From assembly GCA_028289345.1 (NCBI GenBank), contig JANQQL010000005.1, forward strand, positions 37,206-101,205: a stretch of 64,000 nt of DNA, written 5' to 3'. Of this stretch, positions 54,201 to 63,146 are shown piece after piece (position 1 is the first letter of the stretch; every line of letters starts with the position of its first letter). This DNA is from Planctomycetota bacterium (GTDB lineage: Bacteria > Planctomycetota > B15-G4 > SIAN01). The notes beneath the pieces are model-generated. The model did no database searches and was not told the origin of the DNA. It saw only the letters and a list, made by a program, of their open reading frames with translations. A program made the position numbers and the translations under genes.

Positions 54201-54737
54201 GGAGTCGGCCCTTTCTTCACCACCGGCGGAACTGATCGACCGAAGGTGAGTCTTTTCCTCGTTGAGGCCCCCATCGCGGAGGCTTCGCAACGCCACTCGA
54301 GAGATCAGCCAGTCATGGAACGCCGAGGCATTCGGCCATCGACCACCACTCCCTGCTGCCCCGAGGACATCGAGACGGGCAAACGCGGAAACTCTCGATT
54401 GGCACTTCGTGGGTCGGGATTCAGGAAAGACGAGCGTCGAACTCGCCAAGCAGTCCGTCTCCAAGAAACCGCCAAACCGGGGATTCCGTGGGGATTTGGT
54501 CCGTCGCGGATCATTAGTGCCCGAAGGCCGCGCCTTGGACCCGGAATCGAGTAAGTTCTTGGTGAGCGGAACCACGCCGAAGAGAACAAGGACAAACGCA
54601 GGGCTCTGTTCGGGTTTGGGACGGAAGGAACGAGCGGAAAGGGAGACGCCGTGCGGTTCACAGAACCGTGGCAGTTTGCCGATCTTGGCATCGTTGATTC
54701 GAATGCTTAATGCTTTGTTCCCCGAGCATTCATGGAC
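54201..54737. other. Spacer upstream of the GH42-like gene
   Basis: About 540 bp in which frames on both strands are Arg/Pro/Ser-rich and unconvincing. The GH42-like gene's promoter should lie at the left end. No repeats seen. Confidence 0.35.
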
Positions 54738-55024
54738 TGGATTCGCCGTACTCCACTTCCCGATTTCTCAGGCCGCCAGGAATCTCACCAATGAAGAGCA
54801 TCGGCTCCTGAATGAGAATCCGTTCCTCATCCACGAACGGAATGCGAAGCACAGCGACGAGCTCCTTCGGGGCCTTTGCTTTGCTGACGTCGGGCCTGCT
54901 CAGCGCCCAGCCCGGGCTCCCGAGTGCAACGCGCTGGTCGAACGCTTCGTGTGACCCGTCAAGGAAGAAAGTCTCTATCGAATGATCTTCGTGGAAGCTT
55001 CGCTACCGAAACCGGGCGGTTCAT
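54738..55024 (+). pseudogene. Decayed integrase-core transposase of a second family, internal stop
   Basis: The plus-strand frame reads QAARNLTNEEHRLLNENPFL then IHERNAKHSDEL, RPARAPECNALVERFV, a TGA stop, then in frame PVKEESLYRMIFVEASL. Intact relatives read Q.ARNLTD..DGFL...RYLIHDRD.KFT, then [36 protein letters not shown]. The stop replaces an Arg codon (CGA to TGA), and the second catalytic Asp region is altered (HERN for HDRD). The N-terminus and ends are missing. Distinct family from the remnants at 14.4 and 35.6 kb. Confidence 0.82.
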
Positions 55025-55142
55025 GAAGACCGTGGCGAGAATGAGTCAGAGTGTTTTCGGGCGACGGCGCTTCGACCATTGGCACGCCGGACTTCTGCCG
55101 AGACGGAGTTTGTGCAACTTACGGGGCCGTCCTCAAATGCGA

Positions 55143-56663
55143 TCACTCCCCCGACACAATGGTCACCGTCGCTTCGTCGCTACCGACCGCGCCAGAAAGA
55201 TGGCGCGAGAAACTCTGGAGAGTGAGCTGAATGCCTTCCAGACCGGACGGAACGAGAAACGACACCGGCCACCTTCCCTCGGAGTCGAACGTCCCGAATC
55301 CCAGGAGAACCGGGGCTGGCGCCCCATTCACCTGCATGAGGAACAGGGCCGCTCGATTGCCGGGAATGCCTCCACACGTCGTCAGCGTGAGGGTGTCGTC
55401 GGCGATCACCGATTCCGGCGAGGCATTCAGGGCGATTTCGGGGATCGTGAAGACGTAGGCCGATCCCGAATCCTCGCCATTGTCCCGGACACCATCGGCC
55501 CCGGCGAGGACCCGGTCTCCATCGAGCGACACGGAGCTTCCCAGGACGTCGCCCTCGGAGCCGTCGCTGGCCAGAAATCTCCGTTGCTCTTGCCAGCTGT
55601 TCCCGTTGTACCGGTACACCATCGCTGATCCGCCGGCGGGCGCGACCTCTTCGTCGCTGGCAATGCCGATGACGATGGTGTTGCCGTTGACCGCGACCGA
55701 TTCGCCGAACCAGTCGCTCTCCTCCCCGTCACTGTCCAGAAGCTTCTGCTCCAACACCCACGCCCCTCCTTGGTAACGGTACACATAGGCGGCCCCGGAG
55801 CGGAGTCCATACTCGTCGTCGCCCAACGCGGAAATGACCGCGAGGTCGTCACTCACGGCTACCGACCGACCGAAGAAGTGGTCGGGAAAGCCATCGCTGG
55901 CCAGAATCTTCTGCTCTTCGACCCAGGTGTTTCCTTGCTTTCGAAAGGCATACACCGATCCCGAGGCATCTCCCATGTCATCGTCCAGGGGCGAAGTGAT
56001 GAACGCCACATCCTCGTGAATGGCAATCGAAGTTCCGAATCGATCCAACGCGAAACCGTCGCTAGGAAGAAGCTTCTGCTCTTCGACCCAAGTGTTTCCG
56101 TTGTGCCGGAACACATACGCGGCCCCCAACTCGTTGTAGGTGTCAGGCTTGTGAGGCGCGCCGACGATTGCGACGTCGCCCCAGACCGACACGGACCAAC
56201 CGAAGCGGTCCCCGACCAAGCCGTCACTGGGAAGGAGCTTCTGTTCTTCGACAAAGTCGTTTCCAAGGTCCCGGAAAACGTACGCGGCTCCCGCGTACAA
56301 GCCGTTGTCTTTGTCTCGATGAGCACCGACCACCGCGACATCGTCACTCACGGACACCGACCAGCCGAAGAGATCAAAAGAATCTCCATCACTGGTCAGG
56401 AGCTTCTGCTCATCCCCCCAGGATCCTTCGTGGAATCGATAAACGTAAGCCGAACCCGAATTGAGGCCCAGGTCGTCGTTATGGTAAGCACCAATCACAG
56501 CGACATCGCCACTGAGCGACACCGACCTGCCGAAGGTATCGCCCCTTGCTCCGTCACTGGCCAGGAGCTTTTGGTCTTCCTGTCCCTCGCACTGAGCGGA
56601 AAGCTGGTCAGAAAGTCCCGAAAGGAGACCGACGACGAGGACAGCGGAAGAAAGCCATTTCAT
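55143..56663 (-). CDS. Exported FG-GAP (seven-repeat) propeller protein
   Basis: 506 residues from ATG 56663 (GGAGAG upstream), signal peptide ending LSAQ. Seven to eight highly regular repeats of about 50 residues follow. Each runs EQKLL.SDG...D.FG.SV.V..DVA..GA....D...G.AYV(Y/F)R, as in hyalin/FG-GAP-type propellers. A C-terminal beta domain of about 90 residues closes the chain. It lacks the Ca-binding DxDxDG loops of the FG-GAP protein at 23.5-24.9 kb, so it belongs to another branch. Predicted to be extracellular and to mediate binding. The gene stands alone; the nearest element is a transposase relic. Confidence 0.88.
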   Translation of the reverse strand: MKWLSSAVLVVGLLSGLSDQLSAQCEGQEDQKLLASDGARGDTFGRSVSLSGDVAVIGAYHNDDLGLNSGSAYVYRFHEGSWGDEQKLLTSDGDSFDLFGWSVSVSDDVAVVGAHRDKDNGLYAGAAYVFRDLGNDFVEEQKLLPSDGLVGDRFGWSVSVWGDVAIVGAPHKPDTYNELGAAYVFRHNGNTWVEEQKLLPSDGFALDRFGTSIAIHEDVAFITSPLDDDMGDASGSVYAFRKQGNTWVEEQKILASDGFPDHFFGRSVAVSDDLAVISALGDDEYGLRSGAAYVYRYQGGAWVLEQKLLDSDGEESDWFGESVAVNGNTIVIGIASDEEVAPAGGSAMVYRYNGNSWQEQRRFLASDGSEGDVLGSSVSLDGDRVLAGADGVRDNGEDSGSAYVFTIPEIALNASPESVIADDTLTLTTCGGIPGNRAALFLMQVNGAPAPVLLGFGTFDSEGRWPVSFLVPSGLEGIQLTLQSFSRHLSGAVGSDEATVTIVSGE

Positions 56664-57166
56664 GGGTTCTCTCCACGAACTGCGAGTCACGTAAATCCCC
56701 CGGCCACCACGACTGTGGAGAATAGCGCATTCACTGCCAGATGGAATGAGAGGACACGCCCTGTTAATCGGCCCGTGCGACTGCGAGGGTGAGACTGCCC
56801 TTCGTTGAACCGCTCCAGCCATGGTGACTGAGCGGGTACGAGGCTCATGGACCCCCGACCTGGAGTCCGAGGGGAGGTCAAAAACTTCCTAAACATCTTG
56901 AACGTACGCGACCCTGGCCACCCTGTGGCATCTCGAAGCCGGCCGACGAGGATTGCCTCGAAAAGGACCGACCAAAAGTCTGCGAGGGCCTTCTCCTGCG
57001 AGCGCGCCTCGAACGCGCATCGTCCCCGGGGCGCGAAACAAAGCGCTGCCTCGCCAAGATGCACTCTGCCGGCAAGCGACAACACCAACCGCAGTGCGAT
57101 TCCATTTCCTCGTGCCCACCCTATGCTTAAGTCAACTCAAGCCGATTGTCCGGGGAGGAGAACCAC
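56664..57166. other. Divergent spacer before the TIR-like gene
   Basis: About 500 bp between outward-facing genes. A minus-strand frame (about 56900-57080) contains a helix-like stretch (EKALADFWSVLFEAILVGRL) that may be a relic, but it has no supported start. Promoters are expected; none was fixed. GC falls toward the right end. Confidence 0.35.
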
Positions 57167-58690
57167 GTGATTCACGGCGGAATCGGGAACGTAACCACTC
57201 ATGGCGTACATCTTCCGCAAGACATTCTTGGTCCACTAGGGATCGGGACAGGGACTCAGGTGTTTGTACTGTACTATCCAAATCATTACAAAGAGAACAT
57301 CGACACTTGCCATGATCTGATGATCACTCAGCACCCACCGAGGATGTGGCACTCCCTCGGCAAGCTGACCGTTAGCTTGCGGAACGAGAGCGGCGCTTTC
57401 GCCCACGTCGCGGCTACGATTGACGCATTTGATGGGCGGGCATCCATTCTAAGTTGTGAGTGCATTCGGACTGGCCATCGTCATTCAACATGGAGCTTCA
57501 CGGTCAACCTGGAACACTTCAACGACCGCCTGCCCGATATTGAACGTGGGCGTGTTGATTTCACTCCCGCGGAAATTGCCCTCTGCAACTCGATTCGAGC
57601 CGATGTCTCATCGTCGATCGACCAACTCGTGAACTTGATAAAGGGTGAATGCGACAAATACCTGTTCAAGGAGCAGGGACAACTATTCGGAGGCACCGAT
57701 AACGAATCCAGTCACCGCGCCCCAGTTGAGGGACATCGGATATTCTCGCTTTCGTTCTTTCATCAGTACGTCGTGTCCGAGCAAAGCGGATCAACCCCGG
57801 TTCGCGCGACCTGCGAATCGGGCTTTATCCCGTTTCCGGCGGAGCTCATCGACACGCTCACTCTTCGTGACGTGATGTCGAGCTTGCCGTCTCGAGCCTT
57901 CGTTTCTTTAGACACCGACGAGTCCAACATCCGAATTGCGATCATCGACAAGTCGATTCAGAGTCAGTTCAAGCACGCGAAGATTCCGTATCAACGAACG
58001 GGTCTTTCATCGACGCGTGGCTTGCTTTCGCAAGTTTCCTCCGACCTTTCCGGACTCTGCAATATTTGGAGGATCCTCTACCGAGAGTCTAAGAATACAG
58101 CGGAGTTGGAGGCAGGGGTCATCGAACTCTACGCACGATCGGACGACTGGAAATCCACCCAGAAGAGGATTCACACGCTGCGTGTAACTTGCGCTGAGAT
58201 TGAGCACGACGAGATTCGCGTAAGTCCAATTCGCCACATTCCGATCTTCATTTCATGTAAGACATCTCTGATCGACGTAGTGAGAGGAATCTGTTGCCAG
58301 GCCGGCGAGCAAATTGGCATCCTTCCCGATGACTTCGTTGTTGTGGACGAAGCGGTGCGCCCGATTACTCAGCGTGTAGCAAGTGAGCTCGCAGGCTGTA
58401 GCGGAGTTATTCAGTTTTTTGCAGGAGACTCGGAGGAAAACATACAGTGGCTCGAGTCTGAGACATTTGCTTGTATCGTTGCCAAGATTCCATACGTGCG
58501 CCTCGCGACGGCGGAGCTTCAGCAAGAGATCCGCATGGCGCGAGACACTCGGATCATGCCAATTGATCTCGCGCAATTGCAGAGTGGTGCACCGGCAGCT
58601 GTGAAACAGGTTCGGGAAGCGCTTCAATACCTTGTCGAAGACATTCAGAAGCGACGAGGAGACTGGAGATCCTGGTCAACTTCCGCGTAA
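57167..58690 (+). CDS. ACT-like/TIR-like two-domain protein, candidate defence effector
   Basis: 507 residues from GTG 57167, chosen because GGGGAGGAG lies just upstream; a TTG at 57146 is less likely. The N-terminus (VTTHGVHLPQDILGPLGIG) has an AbrB-like look. It is followed by an ACT-like beta-alpha-beta segment (about 66-116, KLTVSLRNESGAFAHVAATI). The C-terminal part (about 356-455) fits a TIR-like fold: IPIFISC strand, LIDVVRGICC helix, DFVVVDEA strand, VASELAGCSGVIQFFA, then IQWLESETFACIVAKIPYV. In that last segment a Trp-X-X-Glu matches the catalytic-Glu helix of TIR NADases. No signal peptide. GC is clearly lower than in its neighbours, suggesting transfer. Sensing by the N-terminal part and NAD cleavage by the TIR-like part are inferred. 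Confidence 0.6.
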   Translation: MIHGGIGNVTTHGVHLPQDILGPLGIGTGTQVFVLYYPNHYKENIDTCHDLMITQHPPRMWHSLGKLTVSLRNESGAFAHVAATIDAFDGRASILSCECIRTGHRHSTWSFTVNLEHFNDRLPDIERGRVDFTPAEIALCNSIRADVSSSIDQLVNLIKGECDKYLFKEQGQLFGGTDNESSHRAPVEGHRIFSLSFFHQYVVSEQSGSTPVRATCESGFIPFPAELIDTLTLRDVMSSLPSRAFVSLDTDESNIRIAIIDKSIQSQFKHAKIPYQRTGLSSTRGLLSQVSSDLSGLCNIWRILYRESKNTAELEAGVIELYARSDDWKSTQKRIHTLRVTCAEIEHDEIRVSPIRHIPIFISCKTSLIDVVRGICCQAGEQIGILPDDFVVVDEAVRPITQRVASELAGCSGVIQFFAGDSEENIQWLESETFACIVAKIPYVRLATAELQQEIRMARDTRIMPIDLAQLQSGAPAAVKQVREALQYLVEDIQKRRGDWRSWSTSA

Positions 58691-58915
58691 GGGTCCAGGC
58701 GAGGCGATCCGCTTCGCACTTTAAGCGGCGAAGTTTCCTAGAATCACGTCAGCCCTCGCTTAGCATACGCAACTCTCAAGAACTCCAGCGCGGCCTACAG
58801 ACAACTCAGGACTCTCACAGCAGCAATGGCTGAATGATCAGAATATCATGCGCATTCATATCCTTCTCACGAGCGTGTTTGAGAGTGACAATCCTTCAAA
58901 CTGGAGCCGGCTCTG

Positions 58916-59887
58916 ATGCACAAGCATCGCTTAAGCAGGTATTTGGTTTTCGCCGCGGTATCTCTCGGAGTACTTCCTCAGATCGCGATGGCAGGTAGCT
59001 TTGACCCGAATGACTTCATCATCTCATGCTTCCTTTCAGACACGGTGTCCATCTACGGTGCCACGGAGTTCAATTTCAAAGGGCACCTTGAAACAAACAT
59101 CAATGGCGCCAGGGGTATAGACTTCGACAGCGATGGAAACGTCGTCGCGGTTGCTGCGCTGGTCCCGAGCGTTCGCGTGTTTGACTGCGACGGAACACTC
59201 GTGAGTAGCTTCACGAATCCAGACCTCGGCGCCCCGGTCGACATCAAGGTCGGCCCCTCTGGCAACTATTTCATCGGGACACAATCAGCGTTCATAGAAG
59301 TGAGTCCAGGGGGCGACACTCTTCGCGTGTTTGATACTGGGGATTATGAAAGCGTTGTCTTGTTGCCGGGAAACATAATGTGGGGAGGTAGCGGTGATGC
59401 CGGTGGATTCCTTAACACATTCGACCGTGTCACTGGCTCCATGACTGGCTCGATTGCGCTTGACAATGGCCAGATTGGCGCTGAATCCATGTTTTTCAGC
59501 GTTTCAACCAACACCGTTTTGATTGCAGACTCCCAGACGAATCAAGTTTTCGAACGGAACCTAGACGGCACGTTTGTTCGAGTATTTTCCGCATCAGGCT
59601 TGGGAACAATCTCAAGCGCGACGCGTGGCCCTGGTGACAAGGTTTATGCCTCCGACCTAAGTAGTAACCGGATCTGTATCTGGGAACCCGGCGGCACATT
59701 CATACAGTGCACAGCTCTTGCCGGTTGCAACGGGCCGCAAGGCTTGCTGTGGACTGGGATCCTAGCTCTTGAACCGGAACCGACGATTGAAACGGTGCCA
59801 GCTCTTTCAACATGGGGTACGATGGGCCTGGCCATGGTGCTGTTAAGTACAGGGGCACTCATCGTGGGACGCCGCGGGGCCCTGTGA
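58916..59887 (+). CDS. Exported propeller-like protein with an IPTL-CTERM-type sorting tail
   Basis: 323 residues; ATG with GGAG 9 nt upstream. The signal peptide ends near AMAGS. The body has NHL/SMP-30-like repeats (GIDFDSDGNVVAVAAL, DIKVGPSGNYFIGT, KVYASDLSSNRICIW). The last 30 residues carry VPALSTWG, a hydrophobic helix and terminal GRRGAL. This is the pattern of IPTL-CTERM, a PEP-CTERM-related sorting signal processed by an exosortase/archaeosortase-type enzyme. No such enzyme is encoded in the window, so it should be elsewhere in the genome. GC is lower than average, as in the gene upstream. Confidence 0.82.
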   Translation: MHKHRLSRYLVFAAVSLGVLPQIAMAGSFDPNDFIISCFLSDTVSIYGATEFNFKGHLETNINGARGIDFDSDGNVVAVAALVPSVRVFDCDGTLVSSFTNPDLGAPVDIKVGPSGNYFIGTQSAFIEVSPGGDTLRVFDTGDYESVVLLPGNIMWGGSGDAGGFLNTFDRVTGSMTGSIALDNGQIGAESMFFSVSTNTVLIADSQTNQVFERNLDGTFVRVFSASGLGTISSATRGPGDKVYASDLSSNRICIWEPGGTFIQCTALAGCNGPQGLLWTGILALEPEPTIETVPALSTWGTMGLAMVLLSTGALIVGRRGAL

Positions 59888-60520
59888 CTGCTTCGGCCCA
59901 CCGACTCTTGGCCATCAAACTTCTCGGTTCGTATCGCCATCGCTGGAAGGCTCGGATTTGACCGCTGCATGACCTTATTCGGAGCCCGACCTTTTCTGCT
60001 TGGATGTGGCATTGGGTGTTATCCCCACGAAACTACATCGACAGCTCATCTCGAAACCTGCGATCTCCAAGTGGGACATGGATCCGCTAAATGTCTGGCG
60101 ATTCATGGCTTGGATGAATCGCTCGATGGACAGCCACCGATCCATACTGCCCCAAGACTCCGTAACATGGTCCAATCCCTCGATTGCCGCACCAGTTTCG
60201 GAAGATCCGGCAGTCAAAGTGCTTCTCTCTGTCAGTCGCGACATGGGTGGGTGAAGACACGCTTTCTAGATTCGCTCGATCGAGCAATGCCGCACCGCAC
60301 CGGCCGCCAGTAGTTTCTTGAATATCGCGTACCCAATGGCCCCGGAATGAAGGCGACTGCCATCACCCCTCGAGCGACCAAAACCAGGTCCTCCCTGTGC
60401 GAATCCGACTCCCAATACCGAGCGGAACCCTAACTTCTGTCGTTCTGCCTGGTTCTCGGTAGACTAGTGGGCTCCACCGGATGACAGCTCCCCCCCCACT
60501 CGCAACAGCCGGGCATTCCT
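59888..60520. other. Spacer before the biosynthetic cluster edge
   Basis: About 630 bp with no convincing gene; frames of 80-90 codons overlap on both strands around 59975-60250 and neither has a start context. The base composition changes here from lower GC on the left to high GC on the right. Promoter of the radical SAM gene is expected at about 60450-60500. Confidence 0.4.
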
Positions 60521-62152
60521 ATGAGCCGACTTGATCTGCTCTTGCTCGCTGAGGAATCGTTGTCGTTTGCCGACGACGAATACCTCAGCCAACGCCTCCG
60601 TATGGCCAAGGTATGGCCGACGTTCAATGCGGACGAACGAGCTGCCGCAACAGTTGAGCTGGGCGTGGACGACCCCGACCTCTGGATGCGGATGCGTTCC
60701 CGGGGCGACGTGTTGCGCCCGCCGCATCGACCGTCCCTGGCCTTGTGCGACCTGGCGACGGTTGCGCGCGACGCTGGTTATGTAGTCGCCATTGTCGACA
60801 ACTTCGGGCGCTACTCCCACCGGCGCGCTTCTGTGGAGCAGCTGGTCGCCGATCAGCGGCCGCGGTTGATCGGGCTGACGACGACGTTTCTCTTGTCGGA
60901 ACGCGAAGTGATCGAGATGGTGGAGCTCATTCGCGAGCTCGCGCCCGACACGCCGATCGTCCTGGGCGGCCCCACGGTGCGACGTCGCGAGTCGTTGCAT
61001 GGGCTCGCCGACTACGCCATCTTCGGCTCCGGCGAGCATGCCCTCGTCGAACTGCTGGCGGCTCTCGACACCGGAAGTGATCCGGCGTCGATCCCCGGCC
61101 TGGCAATCCGGCAAACCGACGGCAGCGTGACCTACGGGAAGGAGTCCCACGACCTGGCGCGCGTCGGGCGGGTCGACGCGGCCTATCGCGTCCGTGATGA
61201 CGAATCGATCCCGATCCCGGACTGGTCGCTCTACCCTCGCTCCCGTGACACGGTCTATGCGATCGAGTTCAGCCGCGGATGCAAGTACAACTGCTTCTAC
61301 TGCGCCTACGATCGCGGCAAGGTCGTCCGTCCGCTCGACGAGATCCGCGCCGAGCTGCTGCGCAACGCGGAGCTCGGCATCACCCGCTACCGTGTCGGCG
61401 ACTCGAACTTCACCGACGGCCCTCCTGGTTACCGCGCCTACCCGCTCGACGTGTGCCGGCTCATGATCGAACTCGACCTTGGCCTGGAGTGGTCGTGCTA
61501 CAGCCGCGTCGACGACCTGTCCGACGAGCTGGCCGAGCTCATGCGTCGGGCGGGCTGCTGGGGTTGCTTCTTCGGGGTCGAGTCCGGCGACGATCGCATC
61601 CTCAAGCTCATGCGTAAGGGACACGATGTCGCCGACGCCCACGAGGGCCTGGCCGTGGCCCGACGCCACGACCTGTTCGTCCACGTCAACATGATCGTCG
61701 GTTACCCGGGCGAGACCGAGGCATCGTTCCGCAACACGGTGGATTTCCTGCTCGAAACGCGCCCGGACTCGTTCTCCCTGGGTCAGTTCTACCTGGTCGA
61801 CAAGGCTCCGGTGCGCGGTCGCTCCATGGAGACATTTGGTCTCGACGGCGAAGCCTTGCAGTGGCAACACAAGAGCATGAACTCCGACCAGGCCAAGGCC
61901 CTCGTCACCGCCGGGATCGCCGAGTTGCTGGACGCCGGGCTCGAGCTCTCGAACGAGATGCGCATCGTGGAATACATGGGTTGGGGTCTGAGTCTGGACC
62001 AGGCGCGCCTCGCCAGCGACGCGCTCAGTAAGTGTATGCGAGGCGCCGAAGGCGAGGTCGGAGACGCGGCCCGGAGGCAGGTCAAGGACGTGCTCTGCGG
62101 CGTGGTCCCGCGCTGGCTCAGTCGCGACCTGCGCGCAGCGAGGGTCTCATGA
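60521..62152 (+). CDS. B12-binding-domain radical SAM enzyme
   Basis: 543 residues. The N-terminal half (about 70-185) resembles a cobalamin-binding Rossmann domain (LATVARDAGYVVAIVDN, LIGLTTTFLLSEREV, TPIVLGGPTV). The radical SAM core begins at about residue 245 with the cluster motif C254-X3-C258-X2-C261 (RGCKYNCFYCAY), followed by the usual GVESGDDRIL and NMIVGYPGET. Members of this B12-radical-SAM class methylate or rearrange unactivated carbons in natural-product, bacteriochlorophyll or hopanoid pathways. The neighbouring methyltransferase and AMP-forming ligase favour natural-product biosynthesis. GC and codon bias are much higher than in the genes to its left. Confidence 0.9.
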   Translation: MSRLDLLLLAEESLSFADDEYLSQRLRMAKVWPTFNADERAAATVELGVDDPDLWMRMRSRGDVLRPPHRPSLALCDLATVARDAGYVVAIVDNFGRYSHRRASVEQLVADQRPRLIGLTTTFLLSEREVIEMVELIRELAPDTPIVLGGPTVRRRESLHGLADYAIFGSGEHALVELLAALDTGSDPASIPGLAIRQTDGSVTYGKESHDLARVGRVDAAYRVRDDESIPIPDWSLYPRSRDTVYAIEFSRGCKYNCFYCAYDRGKVVRPLDEIRAELLRNAELGITRYRVGDSNFTDGPPGYRAYPLDVCRLMIELDLGLEWSCYSRVDDLSDELAELMRRAGCWGCFFGVESGDDRILKLMRKGHDVADAHEGLAVARRHDLFVHVNMIVGYPGETEASFRNTVDFLLETRPDSFSLGQFYLVDKAPVRGRSMETFGLDGEALQWQHKSMNSDQAKALVTAGIAELLDAGLELSNEMRIVEYMGWGLSLDQARLASDALSKCMRGAEGEVGDAARRQVKDVLCGVVPRWLSRDLRAARVS

Positions 62153-62358
62153 CGCGCCGCAGTCAACTCTTGCTAGCCCGCGCGATTGAGGAACGGATGA
62201 CTCCGTCGTCTCCACTCGGGTTCTGGCGGAGCTTCGCGACCGCTGACCTCCGAGGCGACCTTGACGGGTCGTCGAGGACGCCAATGATCCCAAAGCGTTG
62301 CCAGGGCCAGGAAGGCAGAAGACGCCCGGTGGTGGCGTTGGAGGTGTGCGTTCAAGAA

Positions 62359-63063
62359 TCATGCGCTCTGAGGCTTGCGCGCCACGTGGAACCGATAGGT
62401 TCCGTGGCCGTCCTCGCCAGTCGCGATCACGTCGAGCTCCCGCTCCATGCGTTCGAACAGAGTGCGCATGTTGGCGTGGCCCTTTCGCGAACCACCGTAC
62501 GGTCGGGTCCACCACGCGACGAGGGGATTGAGCAGCGACCGAACCCCTGCCGCGAGCTGCAGGTCACCCACGACCACGGTTCCACCAGGCCGCACCGCAC
62601 CGAGGAGGGCATCGAAGGCGGCCGTCCAGTCCGGGATGATGGACATCCCGCAGGTGCAAAGGCCGACGTCGAAGGATGTTCCCTCCGGCGGCTGAAACTC
62701 CGTGACATCGGCCTCGAGCAATGTGACGTTGGTCCAGCCTTCGCTTTGCATCGTGTGCTGGGCTCGGGCCAACATCGCGGGGGAAAAGTCCACGCCGAGA
62801 ACGGACCCCTCGGCACCGATCCGCTCACGGATGGCGGCAAACTCACGGCCGGTCCCGCAACAGAAGACGAGGACTCGGTCGCCAGGGGCGAGACTCGCGG
62901 CCTCGATGGCTCGGACCGACTGAAGTTCGAGGTCGTACAGTCTGTTGCCCACAAACATCTTCGCCGCACGCAGCACCCGCCAAGGGAAAGACGGGCGGTC
63001 GTCGTACGCGGGAGGCAACGTCTCCCCGTAGAGTTTCTTCACGCGGGCTGCAGAAGGGTCCAT
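62359..63063 (-). CDS. Class I SAM-dependent methyltransferase
   Basis: 234 residues. Motif I is VLVFCCGTGREFAAI (SAM-binding Gly-rich loop, unusual Cys-Cys). Post-I GSVLGVDFSPAML, motif II-like TSFDVGLCTCGMS and motif III VRPGGTVVVGDL follow, in the order of the UbiE/Methyltransf_11-25 family. It is convergent with the radical SAM gene (206-bp spacer) and divergent from the ligase gene (83 bp). Likely a tailoring methylation in the same pathway; substrate unknown. The spacer 62153-62358 holds nothing recognised. Confidence 0.9.
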   Translation of the reverse strand: MDPSAARVKKLYGETLPPAYDDRPSFPWRVLRAAKMFVGNRLYDLELQSVRAIEAASLAPGDRVLVFCCGTGREFAAIRERIGAEGSVLGVDFSPAMLARAQHTMQSEGWTNVTLLEADVTEFQPPEGTSFDVGLCTCGMSIIPDWTAAFDALLGAVRPGGTVVVGDLQLAAGVRSLLNPLVAWWTRPYGGSRKGHANMRTLFERMERELDVIATGEDGHGTYRFHVARKPQSA

Positions 63064-63146
63064 CCGTTCATCCGTTTCAATACGACCCCGCCCACGACCC
63101 TAGATGGCCCCCGGGATCGTGTCAACGGCACCCGCGGAGTGGATCG

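Noticed and set aside
59975..60254. Overlapping 84-89-codon frames on both strands
   Set aside because: Neither has a ribosome site or recognisable motif and each makes the other doubtful.
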